Translations under genes and position numbers: made by a program
Part shown: in pieces, positions 26,958-35,270 of the stretch
How the letters are laid out: each line of letters begins with the position of its first letter
Position numbering within the stretch: position 1 is the stretch's first letter
Assembly (NCBI RefSeq): GCF_016583565.1
Contig: NZ_NRRF01000006.1
Location: forward strand, 62,001-126,000
From: Thiocystis violacea
GTDB lineage: Bacteria > Pseudomonadota > Gammaproteobacteria > Chromatiales > Chromatiaceae
Direction of reading: 5' to 3'
DNA length: 64,000 nucleotides
The notes under the pieces: generated by a model
What the model was told of the DNA's origin: nothing
The model's database searches: none
What the model saw: the letters and a program-made list of their open reading frames with translations, nothing else

Positions 26958-28487
26958 TCAGCGCCGCCGCGAGCCGCCGCCGAGCAGCGAACCCATGATG
27001 CCGCGCACCAGCTGCCGCCCGATCTGGGTTCCGAGCGAGCGCATGGCGCTCGTCGCGAAGGCCTCGATCGGACTCTGGCGGCTGCTGGTGCGCGTGCTCG
27101 GCTGACGTCGCGGCGACGGCGCGGAGGAACCGCCGCCGCCGCGTCCAAAGTCGTCCGGGAGGTCCGGGATCTCGGGCGCCTCCGTGGCGGATGCCGCCTT
27201 GCGCCCGCGCTCCTCGAGGATCTCGTAGGCGGAGACGCGATCGACGGGCGCATCGTAGACGCCATTCACCAGGGACTGAGCCATGACGGCCGCGCGCTCC
27301 GCCTCGCTGATCGGCCCCAGCCGACTGCCGGGCGGTGCGACGAAGACCCGTTGAACCCTGCTCGGGATCCCCTGATCGTCCAGGGTCGAGATCAGCGCCT
27401 CGCCGACGCCCAGGGCCGTGATGACCGCCTCGGTATCCAGGTCCGGATTCTGGCGGAAGGTCTCGGCCGCGACGCGCACCGCCTTCTGATCCTTCGGGGT
27501 GTAGGCCCGCAGGGCATGCTGGACCCGGTTGCCGAGCTGGCCCAGCACGGACTCCGGAACATCGAGCGGGTTCTGAGTCACGAAGTAGACGCCAACTCCC
27601 TTAGAGCGAATCAGCCGCACCACCTTCTCGATGTTGTCCAGCAGCACCTTGGGCGCGTCGTCGAACATGAGGTGCGCCTCGTCGAAGAAGAGGACCATCC
27701 TCGGCTTGGCCGGGTCGCCGACCTCCGGTAACTCCTCGAAGAGTTCGGAGAGGAGCCAGAGCAGAAAGGTGGAGTAGAGCGCGGGGGCATGGATGAGCTT
27801 GTCCGCCACGAGGACATTGATGTAGCCGCGCCCTTGCACGTCGGTCTGCATCATGTCCTCCAGCGCCAGCGCCGGCTCCCCGAACAGCTGCTCCGCGCCC
27901 TGCTGCTCCAGTGCCAGCAGACGGCGCAGGATGGCGCCCACGCTGGCCTTGGAGACATTGCCGTAGCGGGTCTGGAGGCTGTCGGCCGTGTCCGCGACGT
28001 GCGCCAGCAGTGCCCGCAGATCCTTCAGATCCAGCAGCAGCCAGCCGTTCTCGTCCGCGACCTGGAAGACGATATTGATGACGCCCTCTTGCACCTCATT
28101 GAGATTGAGCAGCCGCGACAGCAACATAGGTCCCAGCTCGCTCACCGTGGCGCGGACCGGATGCCCCCGCTCCGCGAGGATGTCCCAGAACATCACGGGG
28201 TTGGCGGCATAGGCGAAGCCATCGCCCGCCTCCAGCCCCATCTCCGCGACCCGCTGGGCAACCCGCGGATTGTCACCTCCAGCCTGGCTGATCCCCGCAA
28301 GATCGCCCTTGATGTCGGCCAGGAACACCGGGACACCCATGCGGCTGAACTGCTCGGCCAGACGCTGGAGGGTGACGGTCTTGCCCGTCCCGGTGGCACC
28401 GGCGACCAGGCCGTGACGATTGGCCATGCCGGCGAGGATGGAGACGGCCTGGTCGCCCTGCTGGCCGACGAGGATGGAAGTTGTCAT
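26958..28487 (-). CDS. HerA-like ATPase, DUF853 (YjgR) family
   Basis: 509 residues. An N-terminal P-loop GATGTGKT (about 30-37) and Walker B LFFDEAHLMF belong to the HerA/FtsK-type ATPase family called DUF853, with E. coli YjgR as the model. Its cellular role is unresolved. A low-complexity Gly/Ser/Arg stretch precedes a conserved C-terminal helix (RQLVRGIMGSLLGG). The ATG at 28487 is clear. No HerA-associated nuclease (NurA) or defence partner is next to it, so I treat it as a housekeeping family member. Confidence 0.9.
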   Translation of the reverse strand: MTTSILVGQQGDQAVSILAGMANRHGLVAGATGTGKTVTLQRLAEQFSRMGVPVFLADIKGDLAGISQAGGDNPRVAQRVAEMGLEAGDGFAYAANPVMFWDILAERGHPVRATVSELGPMLLSRLLNLNEVQEGVINIVFQVADENGWLLLDLKDLRALLAHVADTADSLQTRYGNVSKASVGAILRRLLALEQQGAEQLFGEPALALEDMMQTDVQGRGYINVLVADKLIHAPALYSTFLLWLLSELFEELPEVGDPAKPRMVLFFDEAHLMFDDAPKVLLDNIEKVVRLIRSKGVGVYFVTQNPLDVPESVLGQLGNRVQHALRAYTPKDQKAVRVAAETFRQNPDLDTEAVITALGVGEALISTLDDQGIPSRVQRVFVAPPGSRLGPISEAERAAVMAQSLVNGVYDAPVDRVSAYEILEERGRKAASATEAPEIPDLPDDFGRGGGGSSAPSPRRQPSTRTSSRQSPIEAFATSAMRSLGTQIGRQLVRGIMGSLLGGGSRRR

Positions 28488-28610
28488 TGACAGCGCTCCG
28501 TGTGGTTCTGATAAGTCGTGTCCGGCCGCGAGTATAACCCGCCGCCATTGCCGCCCCGCCGGGAACGAAAGACGGCCCTGGCGGTTCTGAGTATCCCGAT
28601 TCGAAGCCCG

Positions 28611-28674
28611 CTCACTTCACGCGACTAGCCCACTTCACGCAATTCGCCCACGTCACATCACTAACCCACTTCAC
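28611..28674. repeat. Four direct repeats with exact 18-bp period
   Basis: The decamer C-Y-CAC-K-TCAC recurs at 28611, 28629, 28647 and 28665, exactly 18 bp apart each time. The spacer sequences between copies are less conserved. The array ends about 19 bp before the rhodanese lipoprotein start codon and overlaps the expected promoter and leader. Confidence 0.85.
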
Positions 28675-28692
28675 ATAAACAGAGAGATCACC

Positions 28693-29139
28693 ATGTTGTA
28701 CAAGCGTTTCAGTTGGTTGACGGCGTTGCTCGCCGCACTCCTCCTCTCAGTCGGCTGCTCCGAGGCGGCCGGGCCGAATCTGTCGCCGGAGGAGGCGCTC
28801 GCCAAGGCCCAGGCGGGCGAGATCACGCTGATCGACATCCGCACGCCGCCCGAGTGGCGCCAGACCGGCGTGGCCCCGGTGGCGCAGCGGATCGATATGG
28901 CGGACCCGAAAGGTCCTTCCGCCTTCTTGAGCAAGCTGCTCGACAGCGTCGGCGGTGACAAGTCGGCCCCGATCGCGCTCATCTGCCGCACCGGCAACCG
29001 CAGCACCTATCTGCAGGAGCAGCTACAATCCGTCGGCTTCACCAATGTCTACAACGTGCCCGAGGGGATGGCCGGCAGCAAGGCGGGGCCGGGCTGGATC
29101 CGCCGCGGCCTGCCCATCCAATCCTGCACCAACTGTTGA
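28693..29139 (+). CDS. Rhodanese-domain lipoprotein
   Basis: 148 residues with a lipoprotein signal, lipobox SVGC (Cys about residue 22). A single rhodanese domain follows (IDIRTPPEWRQTG) with active-site Cys in LICRTGNRS. The protein is probably a periplasmic thiosulfate or persulfide sulfurtransferase, which suits a sulfur-oxidising host, though that is inference. It ends with Cys residues (QSCTNC) unusual for the family that might act in thiol relay. The next gene starts 20 bp downstream, so the two may be cotranscribed. Confidence 0.85.
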   Translation: MLYKRFSWLTALLAALLLSVGCSEAAGPNLSPEEALAKAQAGEITLIDIRTPPEWRQTGVAPVAQRIDMADPKGPSAFLSKLLDSVGGDKSAPIALICRTGNRSTYLQEQLQSVGFTNVYNVPEGMAGSKAGPGWIRRGLPIQSCTNC

Positions 29140-29158
29140 TCCGAGGATGACCTAAGTC

Positions 29159-29770
29159 ATGCGACTCCCCGTCGACGAGGCAACACGCAAGGCGGCCAAG
29201 GCACCGCATGAGCTGGCGATGGTCAATCTCATCGTCTGCAACCTGCTGATCGGCGTAGCCTTGCTGGCGGGGTCCATGGCGCAACCGGATTCGGCGATCG
29301 CGCACTTCAAGTGGGTCGCCCTGGCGGCCCCCTTGGTCGTGTCGCTGACCGTCATCGGCATCACCTGGCGGCGCGCAGCGGGCGCGCAGCGGCGGCACTG
29401 GTTCGTCAGCGTCCACTGGCGACTCGCGACCTCGCGCTACCGCTTGGTGCTGGCGTCCTATGTCGTCTGCGCCGCCATCCTCAGCCTGGCGTGGCTGGGG
29501 GGCGCAAACGAGGCCGACATCGAGGCACAGGTTCAGGGTCTGTCCCCCGCCATGCAGGAGATGGAGCGGCACAAACTGGCGTCGCAGGACATGGGAAGCG
29601 CCGTTTGGGCGCGCCTCGGCGTGGTGCCGCTGCTGCTGGCCGTCATGGTCAGCATCATGCTGGAGTCCGGTGCCATCGAGCAGGCAGGCCGCGGCGAGAT
29701 CCCGGATGCGCTGGCGGAGCGTTTCCCGCCGCCTCCGGAGTTGCAAGGCGACACGGAGAAGGCGCCCTGA
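29159..29770 (+). CDS. Hypothetical integral membrane protein
   Basis: 203 residues with about four hydrophobic segments (near 20-40, 48-68, 95-113 and 150-168) and a charged, proline-rich C-terminal tail. I recognise no family. The ATG at 29159 lies 20 bp after the rhodanese gene, with GAGGA upstream. Proximity suggests an envelope role, which is not testable from sequence alone. Confidence 0.75.
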   Translation: MRLPVDEATRKAAKAPHELAMVNLIVCNLLIGVALLAGSMAQPDSAIAHFKWVALAAPLVVSLTVIGITWRRAAGAQRRHWFVSVHWRLATSRYRLVLASYVVCAAILSLAWLGGANEADIEAQVQGLSPAMQEMERHKLASQDMGSAVWARLGVVPLLLAVMVSIMLESGAIEQAGRGEIPDALAERFPPPPELQGDTEKAP

Positions 29771-29873
29771 GACAGCGCAGACACTGGACCTGAGCGTGCA
29801 GGTTATCCTGGCTTCGCGGTTCAGATCAGGGCGCCACGGAATCAACAGCCGATCCGACCATCAAGACCGATCG

Positions 29874-29950
29874 CAACACCAATGCTTGTCCCGACACCAA
29901 TCCCCGTTCCAACGAATTCCCGTCCCAACGAAGCCCCAATCCCAACAAAA
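29874..29950. repeat. Five degenerate direct repeats, period 16-18 bp
   Basis: Short CAAC/CGAC-centred units start near 29874, 29892, 29910, 29926 and 29943. The spacings are 18, 18, 16 and 17 bp. They lie immediately upstream of the cyclophilin ribosome site. Confidence 0.6.
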
Positions 29951-29967
29951 ACACGAATCGAGGAATC

Positions 29968-30534
29968 ATGATGTCCACATCGAACCGTTTGATCGCCGCT
30001 CTTCTGCTCGCCGCCAGCACGGCCACGGCATTTGCCGCCAACCCCAAGGTTGCCATGGACGTGAGCATCGGCGGCAAACCCGCCGGAACCATCACGTTGG
30101 AGCTTTTCGCCGATGTCGCGCCCAAGACCGCCGAGAACTTCCGCGCACTCTGCACCGGCGAGAAGGGCGAGGACCTGAGCTTTGCCGGCAGTCCCTTCCA
30201 CCGCATCATCCCCGGCTTCATGATCCAGGGCGGCGATTTCACCAATGGCAATGGCACGGGTGGCAAATCCATCTACGGCGAGAAGTTCGCGGACGAGAAT
30301 TTCGAGCTCGACTTCACCGGACCGGGGCAGCTTGCAATGGCCAACGCCGGGCCGAACACCAACGGCTCGCAGTTCTTCATCACGGTCGCCGCCACACCCT
30401 GGCTGAGCGGTAAACACGTCGTCTTCGGCAAGGTGGTGGAGGGCATGGACGTCATCAGCGCGATCGAAGCGCAGGGATCCAACTCGGGCCGCCCCGCCTC
30501 GCCCGTTACCCTGGAGTCTTGCCGCCAGCTCTGA
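29968..30534 (+). CDS. Periplasmic cyclophilin-type peptidyl-prolyl isomerase
   Basis: 188 residues with an N-terminal signal peptide (cleavage near AFAANPK), so this is a PpiA-like secreted form. The cyclophilin signature [15 protein letters not shown] carries the catalytic Arg. [14 protein letters not shown] and the Trp in [11 protein letters not shown] are also present; that Trp is the cyclosporin-contact position of eukaryotic-type cyclophilins. It catalyses cis-trans isomerisation of prolyl bonds in the periplasm. Two adjacent ATGs (29968 and 29971) are possible, with GAGGA upstream. The 11-bp hairpin after the stop ends the unit. Confidence 0.93.
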   Translation: MMSTSNRLIAALLLAASTATAFAANPKVAMDVSIGGKPAGTITLELFADVAPKTAENFRALCTGEKGEDLSFAGSPFHRIIPGFMIQGGDFTNGNGTGGKSIYGEKFADENFELDFTGPGQLAMANAGPNTNGSQFFITVAATPWLSGKHVVFGKVVEGMDVISAIEAQGSNSGRPASPVTLESCRQL

Positions 30535-30558
30535 CCGGGCGGAAGACGCCGAGCGGTC

Positions 30559-30587
30559 GCGGGATGCACCTGAAGCGTGCATCCCGC
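30559..30587 (+). terminator. Strong hairpin after cyclophilin gene
   Basis: A perfect 11-bp stem, GCGGGATGCAC against GTGCATCCCGC, with a 7-base loop, begins 24 bp after the stop codon. No T-tract follows. It is a likely transcription-end or mRNA-stabilising structure. Confidence 0.55.
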
Positions 30588-30835
30588 GCACCGGTAGCGG
30601 GCAGAACAGCCGAGCGGCGCACTTTTGCCCAAGTTGGGAAACCGTCCGCAGACAGCAGACGCGGTAGGTGCAAAGCTGCATGCAGCTGCCGGAATGGGGA
30701 TCGCGCGATCGGCGCACGGGTGCCTCCATCCTCGACCGAAATTCGACTCGACCTTGATTTCGGCGCGTTTCGGCAAGACTTTTGCTTGAGAGAATACTCA
30801 AGCATGTGTCTTCCAGCCTCCACGAGGATCCCAGC

Positions 30836-31033
30836 ATGTTCGATCGCGACCCGGACGCATTCCTGACCCACACCAGATACGAGCAGACAGCTCGGGATTG
30901 GACCCAACCAGCATTGGCGCTTCACCCCTGGTGTGATCCCCAGGCGCAAGGCCAGCAGCGCAGTCGCTTCGGCGGCTTCGAGCGCCAGATCGAGGCTGAG
31001 GTGCTACAGAACTGGCAACATCTCGGCCACTGA
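30836..31033 (+). CDS. Possible small hypothetical protein
   Basis: A 65-codon frame beginning MFDRDPDAFLTHTRYEQTARDW, with GAGG about nine bases before the ATG. Composition is polar with no signal or membrane segment. The ribosome site and the orderly residue mix favour a real gene, but I recognise no family. An earlier in-frame ATG at 30782 has no good ribosome site. The surrounding 30588-30835 and 31034-31197 hold no other gene I can support. Confidence 0.4.
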   Translation: MFDRDPDAFLTHTRYEQTARDWTQPALALHPWCDPQAQGQQRSRFGGFERQIEAEVLQNWQHLGH

Positions 31034-31092
31034 CCGAGGATCCGACCGACCATCGAACCAGGCGCTGGAAGCGGACTCCAGCCGCCAACCAC

Positions 31093-31120
31093 AGAGCCTA
31101 GGAACCATAGAGCCTCGGAA
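31093..31120. repeat. Two-copy direct repeat, period 16 bp
   Basis: AGAGCCTAGGAA (31093) and AGAGCCTCGGAA (31109) are spaced 16 bp apart, in the gap between the small frame at 30836-31033 and the 3' end of ligE. Confidence 0.5.
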
Positions 31121-31197
31121 TCGGCGGCTCATTGAGCGCCGATTCACCCCGATCATGGGCGCGTCGACTCACTCACGACGCATCGCGCCAGATCGAA

Positions 31198-32181
31198 TCA
31201 GTCGTCTTCTCTGACACGCAGAAAGCTTGCGAAGCGCGGGATGCCGCGCTCCGTGCGGCCCTGATAGGTGAAGGTCACGATGCTGCCGACGGGCGGCGCA
31301 TTGCGTCGCTCCGCATCGCTGAAACCTGTCCCGATCCGAAAGCGCCGGCCATCCTCGTCCTCGACCAGAAGCGAGCCGAGCATCCCCGCGAGCCGCCCCC
31401 GACCAGGGATCCGCGCGATCACCCGCGCATCCGCATCCTGGTGGGACTTCACCTTGAGCAAGGCGCTCGATCGCCCGCCGCGGTAGCGGGCATCGTCGCG
31501 GTGCAGCATCAGCCCTTCTCCACCGGCCGCCTCCACCTCACGCAGCATGCGCCGCAGATCCCACGCGTCGCGGATGCGCACCTGCTCGACCGCGGAGAGA
31601 TAGGGGTTGGACGCCGTGGCCACGAGGTCCGCGAGGATGGGCAACCGCTCCCCGAAAGTGGCGTCGACGCTGGGCAGATCGAAGACCCGATAGCGGATCG
31701 CCCGCCAATCCCGCAGGTCCGGCTCGCGGCGACGCACCGCCCCCGACACCCGCTCGAAGGCACCGCGCTCGATCCAGAGCTCGCCGTCCAGCGCCCGCGC
31801 CGGAAAGCCGGCGGTGAACCAGGCCGGCGCATGGATGCGGATTCCGCCGCGGCTGACGAGTCGCGCCCCGTCCCAGTAGGCACGCACACCGTCGAGCTTC
31901 TCGCTCACCCAATAGTCGGCCAGATCCACGCCTGGCTCATAGACCTCGGCAAGCATCAGATCAGGCACCTCGACCGAATCGCCCGAGGTGGACGCCCCGC
32001 GCAACGACGCATCCGCTGACCAGGCCGGGGCCTCGCCGCCCTGCCCCGACGGCGCGAGCGCGCTCGCAGCGTACGGCATGCCCTGCACGCCGAGCAGAAC
32101 GGCAAGCAAGGAGGCGTGAGTGAATAAGGATGAGTGAGGGACTAAGGAGGAGTAAGGGAGTGACGAGGCGGGTGGCTCCAC
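31198..32181 (-). CDS. ligE: ATP-dependent DNA ligase LigE with signal peptide
   Basis: 327 residues. The minimal ATP-dependent ligase has adenylation Lys95 in motif I (EKLDGVR), downstream motifs LDGEL, YRVFDL, EGLMLH and LKVKSHQD, and an OB-fold C-terminus. LigE enzymes are periplasmic and linked to DNA uptake or extracellular DNA. A hydrophobic leader (ASLLAVLLGVQG) fits export. Start GTG 32181 is supported by CGGAG upstream. Residues about 5-22 are encoded by a 17-bp-period repeat and look recently added; a later start in the leader is possible. Confidence 0.88.
   Translation of the reverse strand: MEPPASSLPYSSLVPHSSLFTHASLLAVLLGVQGMPYAASALAPSGQGGEAPAWSADASLRGASTSGDSVEVPDLMLAEVYEPGVDLADYWVSEKLDGVRAYWDGARLVSRGGIRIHAPAWFTAGFPARALDGELWIERGAFERVSGAVRRREPDLRDWRAIRYRVFDLPSVDATFGERLPILADLVATASNPYLSAVEQVRIRDAWDLRRMLREVEAAGGEGLMLHRDDARYRGGRSSALLKVKSHQDADARVIARIPGRGRLAGMLGSLLVEDEDGRRFRIGTGFSDAERRNAPPVGSIVTFTYQGRTERGIPRFASFLRVREDD
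32126..32158. repeat. Direct repeat, period 17 bp, inside 5' end of ligE
   Basis: TAAGGATGAGTGAGGGA-like and TAAGGAGGAGTAAGGGA units are offset by 17 bp. Flanking GAGTG motifs continue the pattern on both sides. It encodes the Ser/Leu/Pro/His-rich N-terminal residues of LigE on the minus strand. Confidence 0.55.
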
Positions 32182-32258
32182 GACGGATCTCCGAGTGAGA
32201 CATGTGTACGCGGAAAGCCTAGTCGAGGGCGCCTGTCACCACAACCGATCCGACCGCT

Positions 32259-33074
32259 TCAGCGCGCTTGGCGCTGCGTCGAGGACTCCAGCCTCGACAT
32301 CTTCGCCAGTGGCGGACATGACGACGACCAAGAGGACAACTTGGGTGTTGTGGGCAGAGGTTCCTCCCAAGCTGGCCAGCGCTCCAACCAGACCGCGAGC
32401 AGCGACCTGCCGAGCGCGAAGACGTCCTCGCAGCACTGCACCGTTGCCGTCGTCCAGGCCGCTGTCGTCAGATTGCTCACCATCAGCAGATCCATTGGGA
32501 AGCGCAAAGGCTCCTCCACATCGGTCGTCGGACAGGCGAAGGGATATTCATACTCCAGCGTGCCGTCCTCCAGCCATCGCGCGCGGCTGCCAAGGCCATC
32601 GGCAAGGGCGCGCATGCCGTGGTTCGCGGCCATGACCTCGCAGCGAAAGCGCCGGATGCCCCGCGCGCCAGCGACTTCGACCAGGCGCCTCAGCAGGGCC
32701 TTACCGATGCCAAGCCCCTGTGCCTTGTCAATGACCGCCATCGCCAACTCGCTGGTGTCGGATCCCGCCCCCAAGCGGATGCAGCGCGCCGCGCCGATCA
32801 GCTCGACCTCGTCTCCCTGCGTGGTCAGCCGAACGGCGCCCAAGGCGAGGTGGTCTCGCCCGTCCGCGCCCGTCAGGAAGTCGAGATCGGACTGACTCAG
32901 CGCTGGCTTGACGCCGAAGAAGCGCAACCGCCGCGCGTCCGGGGACAAAGCCTCGAAACAATCGAAAACCAGCCTTCGGTCGGCCGCGCCGATCGGACGA
33001 ATTCGGTACGACGTGCCGTCTCTCAGCAGGAAGTCGCCCCCATACCCCAGTCCAGCTCGATCAGGATTCAACAT
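32259..33074 (-). CDS. GNAT-family N-acetyltransferase
   Basis: 271 residues. The GNAT fold includes YRIRPIGAADRRLVFDCFEALSP at the start, the acetyl-CoA loop QGLGIGKALL and a conserved VMAANHGMRALADGLG region. This subgroup resembles the acetyltransferase domain of Pat/YfiQ-type protein acetylases, without their CoA-ligase part. The start ATG at 33074 has GGAGG upstream. The last 60 or so residues are Trp/Ser/Pro-rich and look unlike the family; a frameshift near the end is possible. Substrate unknown. Confidence 0.82.
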   Translation of the reverse strand: MLNPDRAGLGYGGDFLLRDGTSYRIRPIGAADRRLVFDCFEALSPDARRLRFFGVKPALSQSDLDFLTGADGRDHLALGAVRLTTQGDEVELIGAARCIRLGAGSDTSELAMAVIDKAQGLGIGKALLRRLVEVAGARGIRRFRCEVMAANHGMRALADGLGSRARWLEDGTLEYEYPFACPTTDVEEPLRFPMDLLMVSNLTTAAWTTATVQCCEDVFALGRSLLAVWLERWPAWEEPLPTTPKLSSWSSSCPPLAKMSRLESSTQRQAR

Positions 33075-33370
33075 GGTTGAGCCTCCGCAAAATGGCCCAG
33101 TACGGCCGCAGCCAACACGCGAAAAAAGACAGCCGGCGAAGATCACAGGACTTCGGGCCCGTATTTGTGCACTGCAACATTAGAGTCAACTGGCGACCCC
33201 AGGTTCCAATGCGGCGTCATCCTCACAGGCTGGCCGGGTTCGCCAGTCCTTCGGGGCTTGGCGCGCCAACACCACCTTCTCAGCCACACCGAGCGCGACT
33301 GGAATCGCCGCCCGCGCCGGGACGCCGGTAGACTATGCCGCCCCAGCCGACGCCATCCCTCGCAAACGCC

Positions 33371-34003
33371 ATGTCCCGCCTCGTCCTACTCAACAAGCCC
33401 TATGGCGTCCTCAGTCAGTTCACCGGAGGTGAGCCGGGGGCGGGCCAGACGTTGGCCGACTATGTCCCGCTGCCCGGCGTCTATCCCGCGGGACGGCTGG
33501 ACAAAGACAGTGAGGGGCTCTTGCTCCTGACGGATGACGGAAGGCTGCAGCACGCGATCAGCCATCCGCGACACAAGGCGTGGAAGACCTATTGGGTCCA
33601 GGTGGAGGGTACGCTGGAAGAGGCTCGGCTCGAACGGTTGCGCGCGGGCGTGATGCTCAAGGACGGCCCGACACGGCCGGCGCGAGTCGAGCCGCTACAT
33701 GAGCCGGATCTCTGGACACGCGATCCACCGGTCCGGTTTCGCAAAAGCGTGCCGACGGCGTGGGTCTCGATCGCGATCCAGGAAGGGCGCAACCGTCAGG
33801 TACGCCGCATGACCGCGGCAGTCGGGCTCCCCACCCTCAGACTGGTCAGGGTCGCGATCGGGGATTGGCGGCTCGGCGACCTACAGCCGGGGCAATACCG
33901 GACGCTGCAGGTCGCAACGCCCACGACCGACCGGCCGGCAGACACCAGACAGCGGACGCAGGCCACCCAAGCCAAGCGACGTCGCACCGACAGGCGCCGT
34001 TGA
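33371..34003 (+). CDS. rluE: 23S rRNA pseudouridine(2457) synthase, RluE-like
   Basis: 210 residues of the RsuA/RluE family, lacking an S4 domain as RluE does. The catalytic Asp is in GRLDKDSEGLLLLT (Asp about 44), followed by KTYWVQVEG and the C-terminal block EGRNRQVRRMTAAVG. It isomerises one uridine in the peptidyl-transferase region of 23S rRNA. An alternative ATG at 33335 adds 12 residues. The C-terminal tail is Arg/Thr-rich and disordered. It converges on the small Tyr-rich gene 19 bp away. Confidence 0.9.
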   Translation: MSRLVLLNKPYGVLSQFTGGEPGAGQTLADYVPLPGVYPAGRLDKDSEGLLLLTDDGRLQHAISHPRHKAWKTYWVQVEGTLEEARLERLRAGVMLKDGPTRPARVEPLHEPDLWTRDPPVRFRKSVPTAWVSIAIQEGRNRQVRRMTAAVGLPTLRLVRVAIGDWRLGDLQPGQYRTLQVATPTTDRPADTRQRTQATQAKRRRTDRRR

Positions 34004-34022
34004 CGCCCCCAGATGGCAACCG

Positions 34023-34361
34023 CTAGTCGCCGTAGTAAGGGCGGTCGTCGTACGATCGATCGTAGCCGTACGACCGATCGTCGCCGTAGGCTCTGCCGTC
34101 ATAGTCGGCATGCCGACGGTGCGAAAAGTGCGGCGGTGGCGCAGGGCCGTATCTGAAGGCGGGCGCTGGACCGGGCCGACGCTCGATATAGAGCACGGCC
34201 GGGGGATAGGGAGGCGGCGGACCGAGCAGCAAGCCACCCACCAGCCCCCCTATAAAGCCAGCGGCGGCGGCAGCGCCGGGGTCCCCGGCCTGGGCATTCG
34301 GGGCGGGCAGCGCTGCCGCGAGCGCCGCCAGGGTCGTGAGAGCAATCATCGTACCTTTCAT
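34023..34361 (-). CDS. Small exported glycine-zipper protein with Tyr/Asp-rich tail
   Basis: 112 residues with a signal peptide (cleavage near AQAGD). A glycine-zipper-like hydrophobic stretch (AAAGFIGGLVGGLLLG) is followed by a Pro/Tyr segment and a tail of repeated YDRSY-like units. An ideal GAGGTGA ribosome site precedes the ATG. Glycine zippers insert into or span the outer membrane. The Tyr/Asp tail is encoded by an approximately 18-bp repeat at about 34035-34080. The function is unknown. Confidence 0.75.
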   Translation of the reverse strand: MKGTMIALTTLAALAAALPAPNAQAGDPGAAAAAGFIGGLVGGLLLGPPPPYPPAVLYIERRPGPAPAFRYGPAPPPHFSHRRHADYDGRAYGDDRSYGYDRSYDDRPYYGD

Positions 34362-34745
34362 GTCGAGTCACCTCAGCGATCGAGACCTGATCTATTGGAC
34401 AAGCGCCAGGCGCTTGGTTTCACCCCGACAGCCTACCTCGCCGTGCATGAACCCTCGCTGAACGGCAGGCAATCTCCAGGGCGGCGCGGTCATCCTCGGC
34501 GGCGTCAACCCCGCCAATCGCCGCGGGCGAGCGCGATGGGCACGACCCTGTTGTTCAGCGGGAGCAACCGCATGAGCGTCCTGGCGCGCCGACCTCGCGA
34601 TTGCCAAGCATAAGGGCGCTTGGAGCGGCGGCGCCCGCGATCGAACGTTGGCCTTCATCCTGGCCGCCTATACTTACCGCCCGCCTGCTTTCGATCACAC
34701 AGGCTCTCGATCACAGCTGAACGCAACAGAGACGAGGTGAGCATC
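34362..34745. other. Intergenic region upstream of BON-LysM operon
   Basis: 384 bp between divergent genes; no gene supported. A short repeat TCGATCACA occurs at 34691 and 34707 (period 16) just before the operon. The operon promoter should lie here but was not identified. Confidence 0.4.
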
Positions 34746-35183
34746 ATGGGACTTTTCGATTTCGCAAAGACGGTCGGACACAAGCTCTTCAGCAAGGACG
34801 CGGATGCCGAGGAAAAGATCCGCGCCCACATCGAGCAGAGCAACCCGGGCATCAAGGACCTGCGGGTGAGCTATCAGGACGGCGTCGTTTCATTGGCCGG
34901 GACAGCGGACGATGCCGCGGCCATGGAGAAGGCCGTGCTCATGGCCGGCAACGTCATGGGTGTCGAGTCGGTCACGGCTGACGCACTCCAGGCGCCACCC
35001 GCCAGCGAAAAGGTCGATTACTACGTCGTTCAGAAGGGCGACACCCTCTCCGCCATTGCCAAGCACTTCTACGGCAAGGCATCGGCCTATCCGCGCCTCT
35101 TCGACGCCAACCGCGAGGTCATCAAGGATCCCGATCTCATCTTCCCCGGCCAGAAGATCCGCATCCCACTGAACGACGCCTGA
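34746..35183 (+). CDS. kbp: BON-LysM protein, YgaU/Kbp-like
   Basis: 145 residues, nearly the same length as E. coli YgaU/Kbp as I recall it. It starts MGLFDFAKTVGHKLF, then has a BON domain (about 22-85) and a LysM domain (about 92-143) with YYVVQKGDTLSAIAKHFYG and DLIFPGQKIRIP. The E. coli protein binds potassium and is cytosolic, and no signal peptide is visible here either. The ATG at 34746 has GAGGTGAG upstream. It heads a tightly spaced four-gene plus-strand operon, so it probably acts with the three coiled-coil/membrane proteins that follow. Confidence 0.9.
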   Translation: MGLFDFAKTVGHKLFSKDADAEEKIRAHIEQSNPGIKDLRVSYQDGVVSLAGTADDAAAMEKAVLMAGNVMGVESVTADALQAPPASEKVDYYVVQKGDTLSAIAKHFYGKASAYPRLFDANREVIKDPDLIFPGQKIRIPLNDA

Positions 35184-35270
35184 GCGAACCGCATGGAGCG
35201 GGCACAAGCCCGCCCTCACCTGCCAGACAGCCACCACAGATCCAACCGGGACCATCACCGAGGACAGACC

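Noticed and set aside
26958-28487. HerA-type anti-phage defence gene
   Set aside because: The sequence fits the DUF853/YjgR housekeeping-type family, and no nuclease, SIR2 or other defence partner is adjacent.
28611-28674. CRISPR-like array
   Set aside because: Repeat units are about 10 bp with 8-bp spacers, far too short for CRISPR, and no cas genes occur in the window.
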